Assembly: GCA_005881425.1 (NCBI GenBank)
Contig: VBIC01000092.1
Coordinates: 2,171-41,528 of the forward strand
Direction of reading: 5' to 3'
Length of the DNA stretch: 39,358 bases
Origin: Chloroflexota bacterium
Lineage (GTDB): Bacteria; Chloroflexota; Dormibacteria; CF-121
Shown: in pieces, positions 31,878-38,650 of the stretch
How the letters are laid out: every line of letters starts with the position of its first letter
Position numbering within the stretch: the first letter of the stretch is position 1
Position numbers and translations under genes: made by a program
The notes under the pieces: model-generated
Database searches by the model: none
What the model was told of the DNA's origin: nothing
The model's input: the letters and a program-made list of their open reading frames with translations, nothing else

Positions 31878-32644
31878 GCCAGCGGCAGGCTGGCCCGCAC
31901 GCAGGCCAGCCTCTCCACCCATCCCAGGACGCGGAGGCCCAGCAGGAGGTAGGCGATCCCGACTCCGATCTCAGCCAGCAGCGGGCGGACGGCGTCGCTC
32001 CCGCTGGCGGCGGCCCGCAGCGTCTCGATCCCCCAGGTGGGGGCCAGGATCCAGCTGACAGGGACGGACCAGCCGGGAAGCAGCGCGACCGGGATCAGCA
32101 GCCCGCAGAGCAGCCAGACCGGGGTCTCCAGCAGGTTGGTGAGCGCGTTGGCGTAGCGGTAAAGGAAGAAAAAGGATGCCAGCAGGACCCCGAGCAGGCC
32201 GAGGCTGACGACGCTGACCAGCAGCCCGGCGGCGAACCATCCCGGCTGCGCGATCTCGATCGGGACCCCGAACAGGAGATAGGCGCAAAGCGTCGTGGCC
32301 GCGATCGAGTAGAGGCCGAGCGTCGCCGAGGCCAGGGTGATGGCGAAGACCGAGTAGAAGAGCGGCGTGGGGGCGAGGACCATCAGCTCCAGCGTGCCCT
32401 CCCGGCGGGCCCGGGTCAGCGCCTCACCCGCGCCGAAGAGAGTGGTCGACCAGAGCCCCATCATGCCGGTGCCCAGCGCGCCCTCGAAGAGGGAGACGTG
32501 CCGGGCCCCGTTCCGAAAGAGATAGAAGGCGATCGCGGCCAGGAGCACCGGCATCACGAGGTAGACGAAGACGAAGAAGGTGGACATGGAGAGGCTCTTG
32601 AGGTGGAGGGCCCATCCCGCGCGGATGACGCCATAGGGAGGCAT
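31874..32644 (-). CDS. ABC-2 type exporter permease, first subunit
   Basis: This protein of 256 residues has six predicted membrane helices. It carries LTRARREGTLELMVLAPTPLFYSVFAITLAS, the ABC-2 signature around the first cytoplasmic loop, and VWLLCGLLIPVALLPGWSVPVSWILAPTWGIETLR. The ATG at 32644 is 2 bases after the ATPase stop. The two different permeases and one ATPase form a DrrAB-like exporter, a type often used for export of small peptides and natural products. Confidence 0.88.
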   Translation of the reverse strand: MPPYGVIRAGWALHLKSLSMSTFFVFVYLVMPVLLAAIAFYLFRNGARHVSLFEGALGTGMMGLWSTTLFGAGEALTRARREGTLELMVLAPTPLFYSVFAITLASATLGLYSIAATTLCAYLLFGVPIEIAQPGWFAAGLLVSVVSLGLLGVLLASFFFLYRYANALTNLLETPVWLLCGLLIPVALLPGWSVPVSWILAPTWGIETLRAAASGSDAVRPLLAEIGVGIAYLLLGLRVLGWVERLACVRASLPLA

Positions 32645-32646
32645 GG

Positions 32647-33642
32647 TCAGTTCGGCTCCACCCGGCCCAGGTCGCTGACCAGCTCGATGTAGGCGTCTTC
32701 CAGGGTCGGCTGGCGGGAGCTGAGGTTCAGGATGCGGGCGCCGTTGAGCTGCTTGAGGATCGCGGGGGTTAGGTCGGCGCTGACGGTGGACTGGACCCGG
32801 ATCATCAGGGTCAGGTCGCGCACCTCGGTCGAGACGGCGAGCACCCCGGGCAGGCCGCGCAGCCGCTGCAGGGTGGCCTCGCTGACGTCGCCGGCCAGGA
32901 TCTCGGTCACCGCCCGCGCCGTCCCGCTGTCCTTGATCGCGGCCGCGGAGCCCGCGACCACCACTCTCCCCTGCGCGATCACGGCGATCCGCTTGCAGAG
33001 GGTCTCGGCCTCGATCATGGAGTGAGTCGTGAGCAGGACGGTCTTGCCTGCCGCCGCCAGCGCGGCTACGGTCTGACGGATGTCGCGCGCGCCGACCGGG
33101 TCGACCCCGATGGTCGGCTCGTCGAGGAAGAGGACGGGCGGGTCGTGGAGCAGGCCGCGGGCCACGTGGAGCCGCTGGCGCATGCCCCGCGAGTAGCCTT
33201 CCACCCGTTCAGAGGCCCGTTTCTCCAGCCCCACCAGCTCGAGGACGCTACCGATCCGCCGGCGCTGCTCGCCCCCCGGCACGCCGTAGAGCACAGCGAA
33301 GTAGCGCAGGTTGTCGTATCCCGAGAGACGGTCGTAGAGACCTCGGTCGCCGCCGACCACGTAGCCGATGCGCCGGCGCACCTCCTGGCGGTCGTGGACC
33401 ACGTCGAAGCCCAGCACCCGGGCCCGGCCGGAGGTGGGCTGGAGCAGGGTGGTCAGCATCTTTATGGTGGTGGTCTTGCCCGCCCCATTGGGTCCGACGA
33501 TGCCGAAGATCTGCCCCGTGAGGACGCTGAAGCTGATGCCGCGCACCGCCTCGATCTCGATCCGCCGCCGCCGGACGGTGCCGGTGCTGGTGCGGTAGGT
33601 GCGGCGGAGGTCGTGCGCCTCGATGGCGACCTGGGGCGTCAC
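32647..33642 (-). CDS. ABC-2 exporter ATPase (DrrA/CcmA-like)
   Basis: This ATPase has about 331 residues. It shows Walker A GPNGAGKT, TIKMLTTLLQPTSGRARVLGFDV, the signature YSRGMRQRLHVARGLL, Walker B PVLFLDEPTIGVDP and the H-loop LLTTHSM, then a C-terminal DrrA-type domain ending TLEDAYIELVSD. Homologs usually start a few residues before AIEAHDLRRTY, so I prefer GTG at 33642, inside the 26-bp palindrome. GTG codons at 33669 and 33687 would add 9 or 15 residues. It is flanked by the oxidase at 33704 and the permease at 32644, so it belongs to the same operon. Confidence 0.88.
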   Translation of the reverse strand: MTPQVAIEAHDLRRTYRTSTGTVRRRRIEIEAVRGISFSVLTGQIFGIVGPNGAGKTTTIKMLTTLLQPTSGRARVLGFDVVHDRQEVRRRIGYVVGGDRGLYDRLSGYDNLRYFAVLYGVPGGEQRRRIGSVLELVGLEKRASERVEGYSRGMRQRLHVARGLLHDPPVLFLDEPTIGVDPVGARDIRQTVAALAAAGKTVLLTTHSMIEAETLCKRIAVIAQGRVVVAGSAAAIKDSGTARAVTEILAGDVSEATLQRLRGLPGVLAVSTEVRDLTLMIRVQSTVSADLTPAILKQLNGARILNLSSRQPTLEDAYIELVSDLGRVEPN

Positions 33643-33658
33643 CTCGAGGTGACGCCCC
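33633..33658. repeat. Perfect 26-bp palindrome at the start of the exporter ATPase
   Basis: Half-site GGGGCGTCACCTC is followed by its exact inverse complement with no spacer. As RNA it makes an 11-bp stem with loop UCGA. It overlaps the preferred GTG start (33642-33640) of the ATPase and lies about 45 bases after the stop of the upstream oxidase. It could be an operator for a dimeric repressor, or an RNA hairpin that lowers translation of the exporter or acts as a processing site. No U-run follows. Confidence 0.85.
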
Positions 33659-33703
33659 GGGCCATCCACCAAACGTGCCGGGTGCACACCTGGCGCCCCC
33701 CAC

Positions 33704-34699
33704 TCAGGCGAAGACGCGTGGCACCGGGTTCCCCGGGTCGCCGTAATAGTCGAGGATGTGGTGTTCCAGCTTGACCAGGGTCTCGACCGTGATCCCCACG
33801 TGCTTTTTGACCACCAGCTGCTCCTCCGGAGAGACCGCCGTGACCTCCGAAAGGAGAGCCCGGGTGATCTCGTCGTGCTCGCCCTCCTCATTGAGCCGCG
33901 AGTGCTTGAGCACCGGGCGGGTGAATCCCGCCGGCAGGCCGACCGCGGCCGCCCGCTGCTCGAAGGCGGTGTTGAACTCCTCGTAGGGCTCCTCGAAGAG
34001 GAACAGAACGGACTTGAAGCTGAGCAGGTGCTGGTGGGCCAGGGCGCCCAGGGTGGCGCAGAGCGCGAAGGTGGTGGAGAGTGGCTCGCACCGCTCCAGC
34101 GTCGCCTCGTCGACGTCCACGTGGCGCAGGGATTCGGCCAGCATCCGGTCGTGGTGCATCTCCGAGACCAGGAAGTCCTGCAGCAGCTCGCGGGTCAAAG
34201 CCGTGTCGACGTGCCCCAGCGCTGGCGCGACCAGGCTGGGGGCGCGATGGACCAGGTGGTAGTACTCCACCACGTATCCGATCAGCTGGTTGCGGCTGAC
34301 CTGGTTGGCCTGGAGCCGCTGCTGGTACTCCGATCCGGCCACCCGCCGCTTCATGCGGTCGGTGAACCGGACCAGTTCCCGGTAGAACTGGCGGCCGGTC
34401 AGCTGGCCGGCCGGGGAGGTCAGGGTCGCCTCGGTCAGCAGGCCGAGGCGGTCCAGCTCGTCGAGCAGCTCGTCGATCTGGTCGGCAAGCGCTGCGAACC
34501 GCTCCTTCAGCTCCACCGGGGTGTGGCTGCCGCGCTGGAGCAGGTCGAGCAGGCGGACGACGTCGGTGCGGCTCAGGTCGCCGATGTCAAGGGTGCAGCC
34601 CTGGTCGCGGTAGAGCACGTCGACGCTGCCGTTGCTCCGGCTCACGGCGACGCCGGGCCGCAGCTTGGGACGGGTGAAGAACGGGGTTACCGCAGGCAT
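33704..34699 (-). CDS. Heme-oxygenase-like diiron oxidase with RRE-like domain (oxidase 2)
   Basis: This protein of 331 residues resembles Haem_oxygenas_2 family oxidases. Putative ligands are Glu145-x2-His148 (VVEYYHLVHRA), Glu180-x2-His183 (SEMHHDRML), Glu236 (FEEPYEE), His266 and His275 (KHSRLNEEGEHDE). Spacing is almost identical to that of the other two oxidases. Residues 18-89 (SRSNGSVDVLYRDQGCTL, then VVRLLDLLQRG, then LLDELDRLGLLTE) look like a PqqD/RRE winged-helix module, which in RiPP enzymes binds a precursor peptide. ATG at 34699, 11 bases after the oxidase 1 stop; a GGGGG run sits upstream. Probably co-transcribed with oxidase 1. Reaction unknown. Confidence 0.82.
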   Translation of the reverse strand: MPAVTPFFTRPKLRPGVAVSRSNGSVDVLYRDQGCTLDIGDLSRTDVVRLLDLLQRGSHTPVELKERFAALADQIDELLDELDRLGLLTEATLTSPAGQLTGRQFYRELVRFTDRMKRRVAGSEYQQRLQANQVSRNQLIGYVVEYYHLVHRAPSLVAPALGHVDTALTRELLQDFLVSEMHHDRMLAESLRHVDVDEATLERCEPLSTTFALCATLGALAHQHLLSFKSVLFLFEEPYEEFNTAFEQRAAAVGLPAGFTRPVLKHSRLNEEGEHDEITRALLSEVTAVSPEEQLVVKKHVGITVETLVKLEHHILDYYGDPGNPVPRVFA

Positions 34700-34710
34700 C
34701 CCAATCCCCC

Positions 34711-35784
34711 TCAGACCGCGCTGACGCGCCGCAGCAGCGTGTCCGTGCGCGAGTAGTGGTTCCAGATGGCGCTGTAGAAGCTGTCGTACATCTCGACGAA
34801 GAGATAGGTCTGGCTGCGCAGCCGGCGCATCGTCTCGGCGTCGATGCTGGGGATGTTGCTGAAGATCATCCGGGTCAGGCTTCCGTGGTTGCCCTTGAGG
34901 TTGATGTTGGCGTGGGCTTCGATCGGCCGCCAGAAGGAGCGGCTGACGCCGAGCTTCTTGCAGCACGCCAGGTAGGAATCGGTGGTCCCCTCTTTCAGCT
35001 CCTGGCCTTCCAGGATGCCCAGCGTGGTGAAGAAGAAGATTGGGTCGTACATCGAGAGGTAGGCGAGCGTATGGCAGAGCCCCATTGTCTCCGGCAGCGG
35101 CATGGTGTCGCGCAGCTCCTCGCGCGAGATCCCGATCGAGTTCAGGGCGCGGAGCAGGATCTCGTCATGGCCGTACTCCTCATCGTAGAACTCGTTGATC
35201 AGCAGCCGGACCTTGTTGTTGGGTACGTAGCTGAGTACCGGGGCGTCGAAGTAGCTCTCGCGGTGGAGGAAGTGGTAGTTCTCGATGCACATGCCGTAGA
35301 GCACGTTCAGAGGAGTGTCCGGCGTGGCCTCGTGCATCTTGGTCCAGAAGACGTTGCGGTATAGCGTCTTGTAGAGCAGGTCGTTGGTCAGGTCTTCGAT
35401 CTCGAGCAGCGCGTCGATCCCCGAGCGCACCTCGGGTCCCGGATCCCCGTCGAGCATCGCGGCCCGGTCGAGGGACTCGATCAGGTCGCGGATGGCGTCC
35501 TCTGAGAACCGGGAAGACAGACGGTGCAGCTCGGCGACGTCCCGGGTGCCGTCCATCTCGTCGAGGAGGCGCTTCAGGTCGGCCGGGCTGAGTGAGTCTG
35601 CCTGCAGGACGAAGGCGACGCCGTCCCGATCCACGACCACGCCGTCCGCTTCCACGCTCACGGGAAACGGCAGGCGCGGCCGCTCGATGCGTGTGGGCGC
35701 ACGCCGGACCTTGCCGTAGCCGGGTCGTCGACGCGGCGCAGCGGCGAGCTTGTCGCCAGGTGTGGCAGTAAGGGTCGAGGACAT
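34711..35784 (-). CDS. Heme-oxygenase-like diiron oxidase with RRE-like domain (oxidase 1)
   Basis: This is a protein of 357 residues. After a basic, Pro-rich head (1-40), residues 43-113 look like a PqqD/RRE domain (VSVEADGVVVDRDGVAFVL, then LKRLLDEMDGTRDVAELH, then LIESLDRAAML). The oxidase domain follows with Glu168-x2-His171 (IENYHFLHRES), Glu203-x2-His206 (YDEEYGHDEIL), Glu259 (ILEGQEL), His291 and His300 (HANINLKGNH). Family members (Haem_oxygenas_2, PqqC/TenA-like) use diiron and O2 for C-C or C-N cleavage, N-oxidation or desaturation. ATG at 35784 with AGGAGC upstream. It is the first enzyme gene after the 19-codon gene, 99 bases away. Confidence 0.85.
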   Translation of the reverse strand: MSSTLTATPGDKLAAAPRRRPGYGKVRRAPTRIERPRLPFPVSVEADGVVVDRDGVAFVLQADSLSPADLKRLLDEMDGTRDVAELHRLSSRFSEDAIRDLIESLDRAAMLDGDPGPEVRSGIDALLEIEDLTNDLLYKTLYRNVFWTKMHEATPDTPLNVLYGMCIENYHFLHRESYFDAPVLSYVPNNKVRLLINEFYDEEYGHDEILLRALNSIGISREELRDTMPLPETMGLCHTLAYLSMYDPIFFFTTLGILEGQELKEGTTDSYLACCKKLGVSRSFWRPIEAHANINLKGNHGSLTRMIFSNIPSIDAETMRRLRSQTYLFVEMYDSFYSAIWNHYSRTDTLLRRVSAV

Positions 35785-35883
35785 ATGTGCTCCTATGCTC
35801 GGGGTCCGGATCCGTGGTCGGTGGCGTGCCGCCCGGCCGCCATCAGCCCGACCGCTTCAGCAGCGCGGGCGGCCCGGTCAACG

Positions 35884-35943
35884 CTAGAGATGAACTGCGA
35901 CCAACACTGGCCGTGTCGTCTTCGGCCGGATCTTGATCTTCAT
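35884..35943 (-). CDS. Candidate 19-residue precursor peptide
   Basis: The frame ATG at 35943 to TAG at 35884 encodes MKIKIRPKTTRPVLVAVHL. The evidence that it is real is the upstream AAAGGAGGTGAG at ideal distance, the strongest ribosome binding site in this region, in front of an otherwise unexplained gap. Its codons (ACA, GTT, TTG, GCA, CAT) are less GC-biased than the neighbours. The N-terminus is strongly basic and the C-terminal half is hydrophobic (PVLVAVHL). Next to oxidases with RRE-like domains, an exporter and TldD/E, a RiPP-like precursor or peptide scaffold is the most natural reading. It matches no precursor family that I know. A regulatory leader peptide is the main alternative. 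Confidence 0.65.
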   Translation of the reverse strand: MKIKIRPKTTRPVLVAVHL

Positions 35944-35949
35944 ACGCTG

Positions 35950-35961
35950 CTCACCTCCTTT
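35950..35961 (-). promoter_or_regulatory. Very strong ribosome binding site of the 19-codon gene
   Basis: AAAGGAGGTGAG matches the anti-Shine-Dalgarno sequence almost completely and sits about 10 bases (from AGGAGG) before the ATG at 35943. Most genes in this window have weaker sites, so it decides that the short frame is translated. Confidence 0.8.
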
Positions 35962-36069
35962 CCCAAAAAGGGCAGTAGTAACGACGCACCGCATGAATTG
36001 GGCGGCGCTTCTAGAAGGCGTTCCTGAGCGCCTGCCGTGATTCAAGCACGCGTCAGGAGACGCAACAAT

Positions 36070-36102
36070 GCCGGAACCGGCTGAAAGCAAGCCGGAATCG
36101 GC
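36070..36102. repeat. Tandem operator-like repeat GCCGGAAYCGGC
   Basis: Two 12-bp copies, GCCGGAACCGGC (36070-36081) and GCCGGAATCGGC (36091-36102), each a near-palindrome (GCCGG around a 2-base centre), are spaced 21 bp start to start, two helical turns. They lie about 130-160 bp upstream of the peptide gene ATG and could bind a dimeric regulator on one DNA face. Confidence 0.6.
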
Positions 36103-36127
36103 CTGGTGTTTGACCGGCGCCGCGGGC

Positions 36128-36502
36128 TCAGCCCGCGACGTAGACGAGCCCGCGCAGGCGCTGCTGCAGGCTGGTCCATAGCCGCTTGCGTGGCACGCTG
36201 ACCCAGACCGAGCCGTCGTGGAGCTCGATCGGATAGCTGCGCAACCGGCGCCGCGGCTGGCCGACCCGCTCCCCGGTGCGCAACCGGTAGTGGCAATGAC
36301 GCGACGGACAGGTCAGGATCTCCTTGCGCACCATGCCCTTGACCAGGTCGCCTCCGTCGTAAAGGCACCGGTTGTCCAGGGCCAGGTAGTTCCCGTCGAC
36401 GTTGAAGAGGGCTACCTCGCGTCCTTCCAGCCTGAGCACGCACGCCTCCCCCGGGCGCAGTTCCTCGGCTCGCCCCGCGGGGACCAGCACCGTCCCGTCC
36501 AT
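36128..36502 (-). CDS. Rieske-like small protein with altered cluster ligands
   Basis: This protein of 124 residues has the fold pattern of small Rieske ferredoxins (NirD/BphA3-like): beta-rich N-terminus, then DNRCLYDGGDLVKGMVRKEILTCPSRHCHYRLRTGE. Canonical Rieske boxes are C-x-H and C-x2-H. Here they read Cys46-Leu-Tyr48 and Cys65-Pro-Ser-Arg68-His69, so both histidines are replaced, while Cys70, His69 and His71 lie next to the second box. It may bind a different metal centre or none. ATG at 36502 is used; GTG at 36508 has a better-spaced GAGGG. It lies upstream of the peptide gene on the same strand. Confidence 0.75.
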   Translation of the reverse strand: MDGTVLVPAGRAEELRPGEACVLRLEGREVALFNVDGNYLALDNRCLYDGGDLVKGMVRKEILTCPSRHCHYRLRTGERVGQPRRRLRSYPIELHDGSVWVSVPRKRLWTSLQQRLRGLVYVAG

Positions 36503-36710
36503 CGACACCAGTACACGCCCTCGCGCCAGTCCAGGAAAGGCCGGAAGCGGCTCAGCCTGAGGCCGGTTCTGGCCCTTCCTGCTTGCCGTCGCCCCGACGG
36601 CGCCGCGCTGCCCGTTGGGGCAGCCAACCCTGCCTGAAAATGTGCACCGCGAACGCCGGTGGAAGGACGCGCGCCTCCGTAGGCTGAGCCTGACCCGAAG
36701 GAGGCACCTC
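36503..36710. other. Divergent intergenic region with two inverted repeats
   Basis: These 208 bases separate the Rieske-like gene from the divergent Trp-rich protein. They contain GCCGTCG-CCC-CGACGGC (36585-36601) and GCTGCCC-GTTG-GGGCAGC (36607-36624), both perfect 7-bp stems, and just before 36711 the GAAGGAGG ribosome binding site. Hairpins are common by chance at this GC content, so regulation is only a possibility. Confidence 0.5.
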
Positions 36711-38231
36711 TTGGGCGACGAGCACCTGTCAACGCGGCGAACCGAGGCGACCGCTGCGCGTACGGCGGCGCGAGCGGAGCCGGCCGCGACCGCACAGGCG
36801 CAGCGGCTCCTCTGGCTGCAGCGCACCGCTGGCAACCTGGCGGTCCAGCAGATGCTGAGCGCGCCTGCTGGAGACGAGGTCGCGGACGTGCATCCGGCTT
36901 CACCGCCGGTCCTGACCGTCGCGCCGCCCGTGACGTCCGCTCCGACCACCGCCCCCGCACCGGCGGCGGCCGCGGCTCCACGGGTCCAGCGCTCCTGGCT
37001 GGGCGACCTCTGGGGAGACGTCAAAGGCGCGGCCTCGGCCGCCTGGGGCGGCGTCAAGGGCGTGGCCTCCGACGTCTGGCAGGGGGCCAAATCGCTCGGC
37101 AGCGGCGCGCTCAGCTGGCTCAAGTCGGCGGCAGGCCATGTCTGGGACGCGGTCAAGTGGTTCGGCGGCAAGGCCTGGACGGTGATCAAGGCGATCGGGA
37201 CCTGGGGCTGGGAGAAGCTGTCCTTGCTCGGCACCCTGGTCTGGTCCTTCATCTCCAACCTGCCAGGGCGGCTCTGGCGCCTGGTCGTCGACGGCTGGGA
37301 TGCGATCGCGGGTCTGCTCGGCTGGCTCTGGACCGGACTCAAAGGCTTCGCCGGCTGGGCCTGGGACGCCGTGGCCGGCGTCTTCTCCTGGATCGGGTCG
37401 GGCCTGGGAGGAGCCCTCAAGTGGCTGGGCAAAGGACTGGCCGACGGCGCTGCCTGGGCCGTCGACTTCCTGGAGCACCCCAGCCTCGACAAGCTGCTCC
37501 ATGGACTGCTGAGCACGCTGGGCTGGGTCTGGAGCGGGATCACCGGCTTTGCCCGGTGGGGCTGGAACGGCGTCGTGGCAGCGGCCAAGTGGGCCTGGTC
37601 CGGGCTCAAGGGTTTCGCCGGCTGGCTCTGGGACGGGGCGATCGGCGGCCTGACCTGGATCGGGCTGGTGATCCTGCACCTGCTCGAGGCGGCCGGGGTT
37701 CCAGAGGCCCTGGAGCTGATCTGGGGGCTCATCTTCCGGCTCCGTCCGCTGACCTCCGCCGAGCAGAGCGCGTCGGAATCCGTGCACCCCAGGGGGCTGA
37801 TCCCCTACTGGCAGGTGCGCGTGGACGAGGATTCCTACCTGATCAAGATCGGGACCGCGCTGGCCAGGGCCTTCAAGACCAAGGTCAGCCCGGGCGCCAT
37901 CACCACCATGCACGTCATCCACGCCCCCAAGGGCGGGCTCTCGCTGCCGGTCGCCGTCCACGAGCTGACCCACGTCGGCCAGTACGAGCTGGTCGGCGCC
38001 GTCTACATGCCGGAGGCGCTACACGCGCAGGGTACGGCGGCGGGCTACAACTACGGCAACCTGACCACTGCCCGCAGCGCCGGCCAGCACTTCAGCGACT
38101 TCAACCGCGAGCAGCAGGCCTCGATGTGCGAGGACTACTACGACGTGACTCACGGGCTGACCCCCGACTACGGCGCCACCAAGCCCGAGCTCGATCCCTT
38201 CATCGCCGACATGCGCGCCCGCAAGTTCTGA
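36711..38231 (+). CDS. Trp-rich repeat protein with C-terminal HELTH metallopeptidase-like domain
   Basis: This is a protein of 506 residues. GAAGGAGG is 6 bases before TTG at 36711, which fixes the start. Residues 32-49 (RLLWLQRTAGNLAVQQML) match the LxxLQRxxGNxAVxxL motif found at the start of DUF4157/eCIS-associated and polymorphic toxin proteins. Residues about 95-330 are built of amphipathic Trp/Gly-rich repeats, with a near-identical W-GLKGFAGW-WD unit at about 37330 and 37595, and resemble phage tape-measure or pore-like segments. Residues 365-506 hold VHELTHVGQYELVGAVYMPEALHAQ, with His417, Glu418, His421 of an HExxH zinc site. It has no signal peptide. A role as a translocated or membrane-active protein is inferred. 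Confidence 0.75.
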   Translation: MGDEHLSTRRTEATAARTAARAEPAATAQAQRLLWLQRTAGNLAVQQMLSAPAGDEVADVHPASPPVLTVAPPVTSAPTTAPAPAAAAAPRVQRSWLGDLWGDVKGAASAAWGGVKGVASDVWQGAKSLGSGALSWLKSAAGHVWDAVKWFGGKAWTVIKAIGTWGWEKLSLLGTLVWSFISNLPGRLWRLVVDGWDAIAGLLGWLWTGLKGFAGWAWDAVAGVFSWIGSGLGGALKWLGKGLADGAAWAVDFLEHPSLDKLLHGLLSTLGWVWSGITGFARWGWNGVVAAAKWAWSGLKGFAGWLWDGAIGGLTWIGLVILHLLEAAGVPEALELIWGLIFRLRPLTSAEQSASESVHPRGLIPYWQVRVDEDSYLIKIGTALARAFKTKVSPGAITTMHVIHAPKGGLSLPVAVHELTHVGQYELVGAVYMPEALHAQGTAAGYNYGNLTTARSAGQHFSDFNREQQASMCEDYYDVTHGLTPDYGATKPELDPFIADMRARKF

Positions 38232-38260
38232 GCCTCAGCCGGCGCCGGTCACCACCATCG

Positions 38261-38650
38261 TCAGCTTCCTGCCTCCTGGAGCACCGCGAGGATGTTCCCG
38301 GCCGGGTCCTTGAACCAGGCGATGGGCGGGCCTTCACCGCGATGGATCCCTCGCTCGTCCTGCTCGAACCCCTGGTAGCGCTCGAACCGGACGCCGGCCG
38401 CGGCCAGGCCGTCGACCGCCTGGTCGATGTCCGCGACCGCGAAGTTGAGCACTGTGAAGCTCGCCGGCTCGTGGTTGGGCTTTGGATAGATCACCACCCT
38501 GCCGCCGCCCTCGAGATGGAGGTTCAGGATCCCGTTGGCCTCGGTCACCTTCAGGCCGAGCGTCTTACCGTAAAAGTCGCGGGCCTTGCCGATATCGTTC
38601 GAAGAGAACCCGGAGAAGGCGCGGCTGCCGCCGAGGATTGGGCCGCTCAT
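38261..38650 (-). CDS. VOC-family (glyoxalase-like) protein
   Basis: This is a 129-residue vicinal oxygen chelate fold protein. It shows [20 protein letters not shown] at the N-terminal half and [14 protein letters not shown] with the metal-binding Glu at the end. Such proteins include glyoxalase I-like, bleomycin resistance-like and dioxygenase-like members, and the substrate cannot be deduced. ATG at 38650 overlaps the stop of the upstream VOC gene (ATGA). It is convergent with the Trp-rich protein, 29 bases apart. Confidence 0.88.
   Translation of the reverse strand: MSGPILGGSRAFSGFSSNDIGKARDFYGKTLGLKVTEANGILNLHLEGGGRVVIYPKPNHEPASFTVLNFAVADIDQAVDGLAAAGVRFERYQGFEQDERGIHRGEGPPIAWFKDPAGNILAVLQEAGS

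Larger units (their letters stand above)
35944..36127. other. Regulatory gap upstream of the peptide gene
   Basis: These 184 bases contain no gene. They hold the strong ribosome binding site, a CCCAAAAAGGG hairpin next to it, a perfect 10-bp palindrome CTTCTAGAAG at 36008-36017, and the tandem repeat at 36070-36102. This part is visibly less GC-rich than the coding regions around it. I did not find a clear -35/-10 pair. Confidence 0.6.

Noticed and set aside
35787-35840. 16-codon minus-strand frame (MAAGRHATDHGSGPRA) just upstream of oxidase 1, considered as a second precursor peptide
   Set aside because: It has no ribosome binding site and merely ends over the binding site of oxidase 1; composition is as expected by chance.
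36585-36624. Two 7-bp stem hairpins considered as paired operators for the divergent genes
   Set aside because: The two stems have different sequences and such short stems are frequent at this GC content; kept only as a description of the region.
36500-37732. Long minus-strand frame continuing upstream of the Rieske-like protein (over 400 extra residues)
   Set aside because: It is Ser/Pro/Gln-rich, runs antisense to the Trp-rich protein and has no domain; it is a GC-rich shadow frame. The Rieske-like gene starts near 36502.
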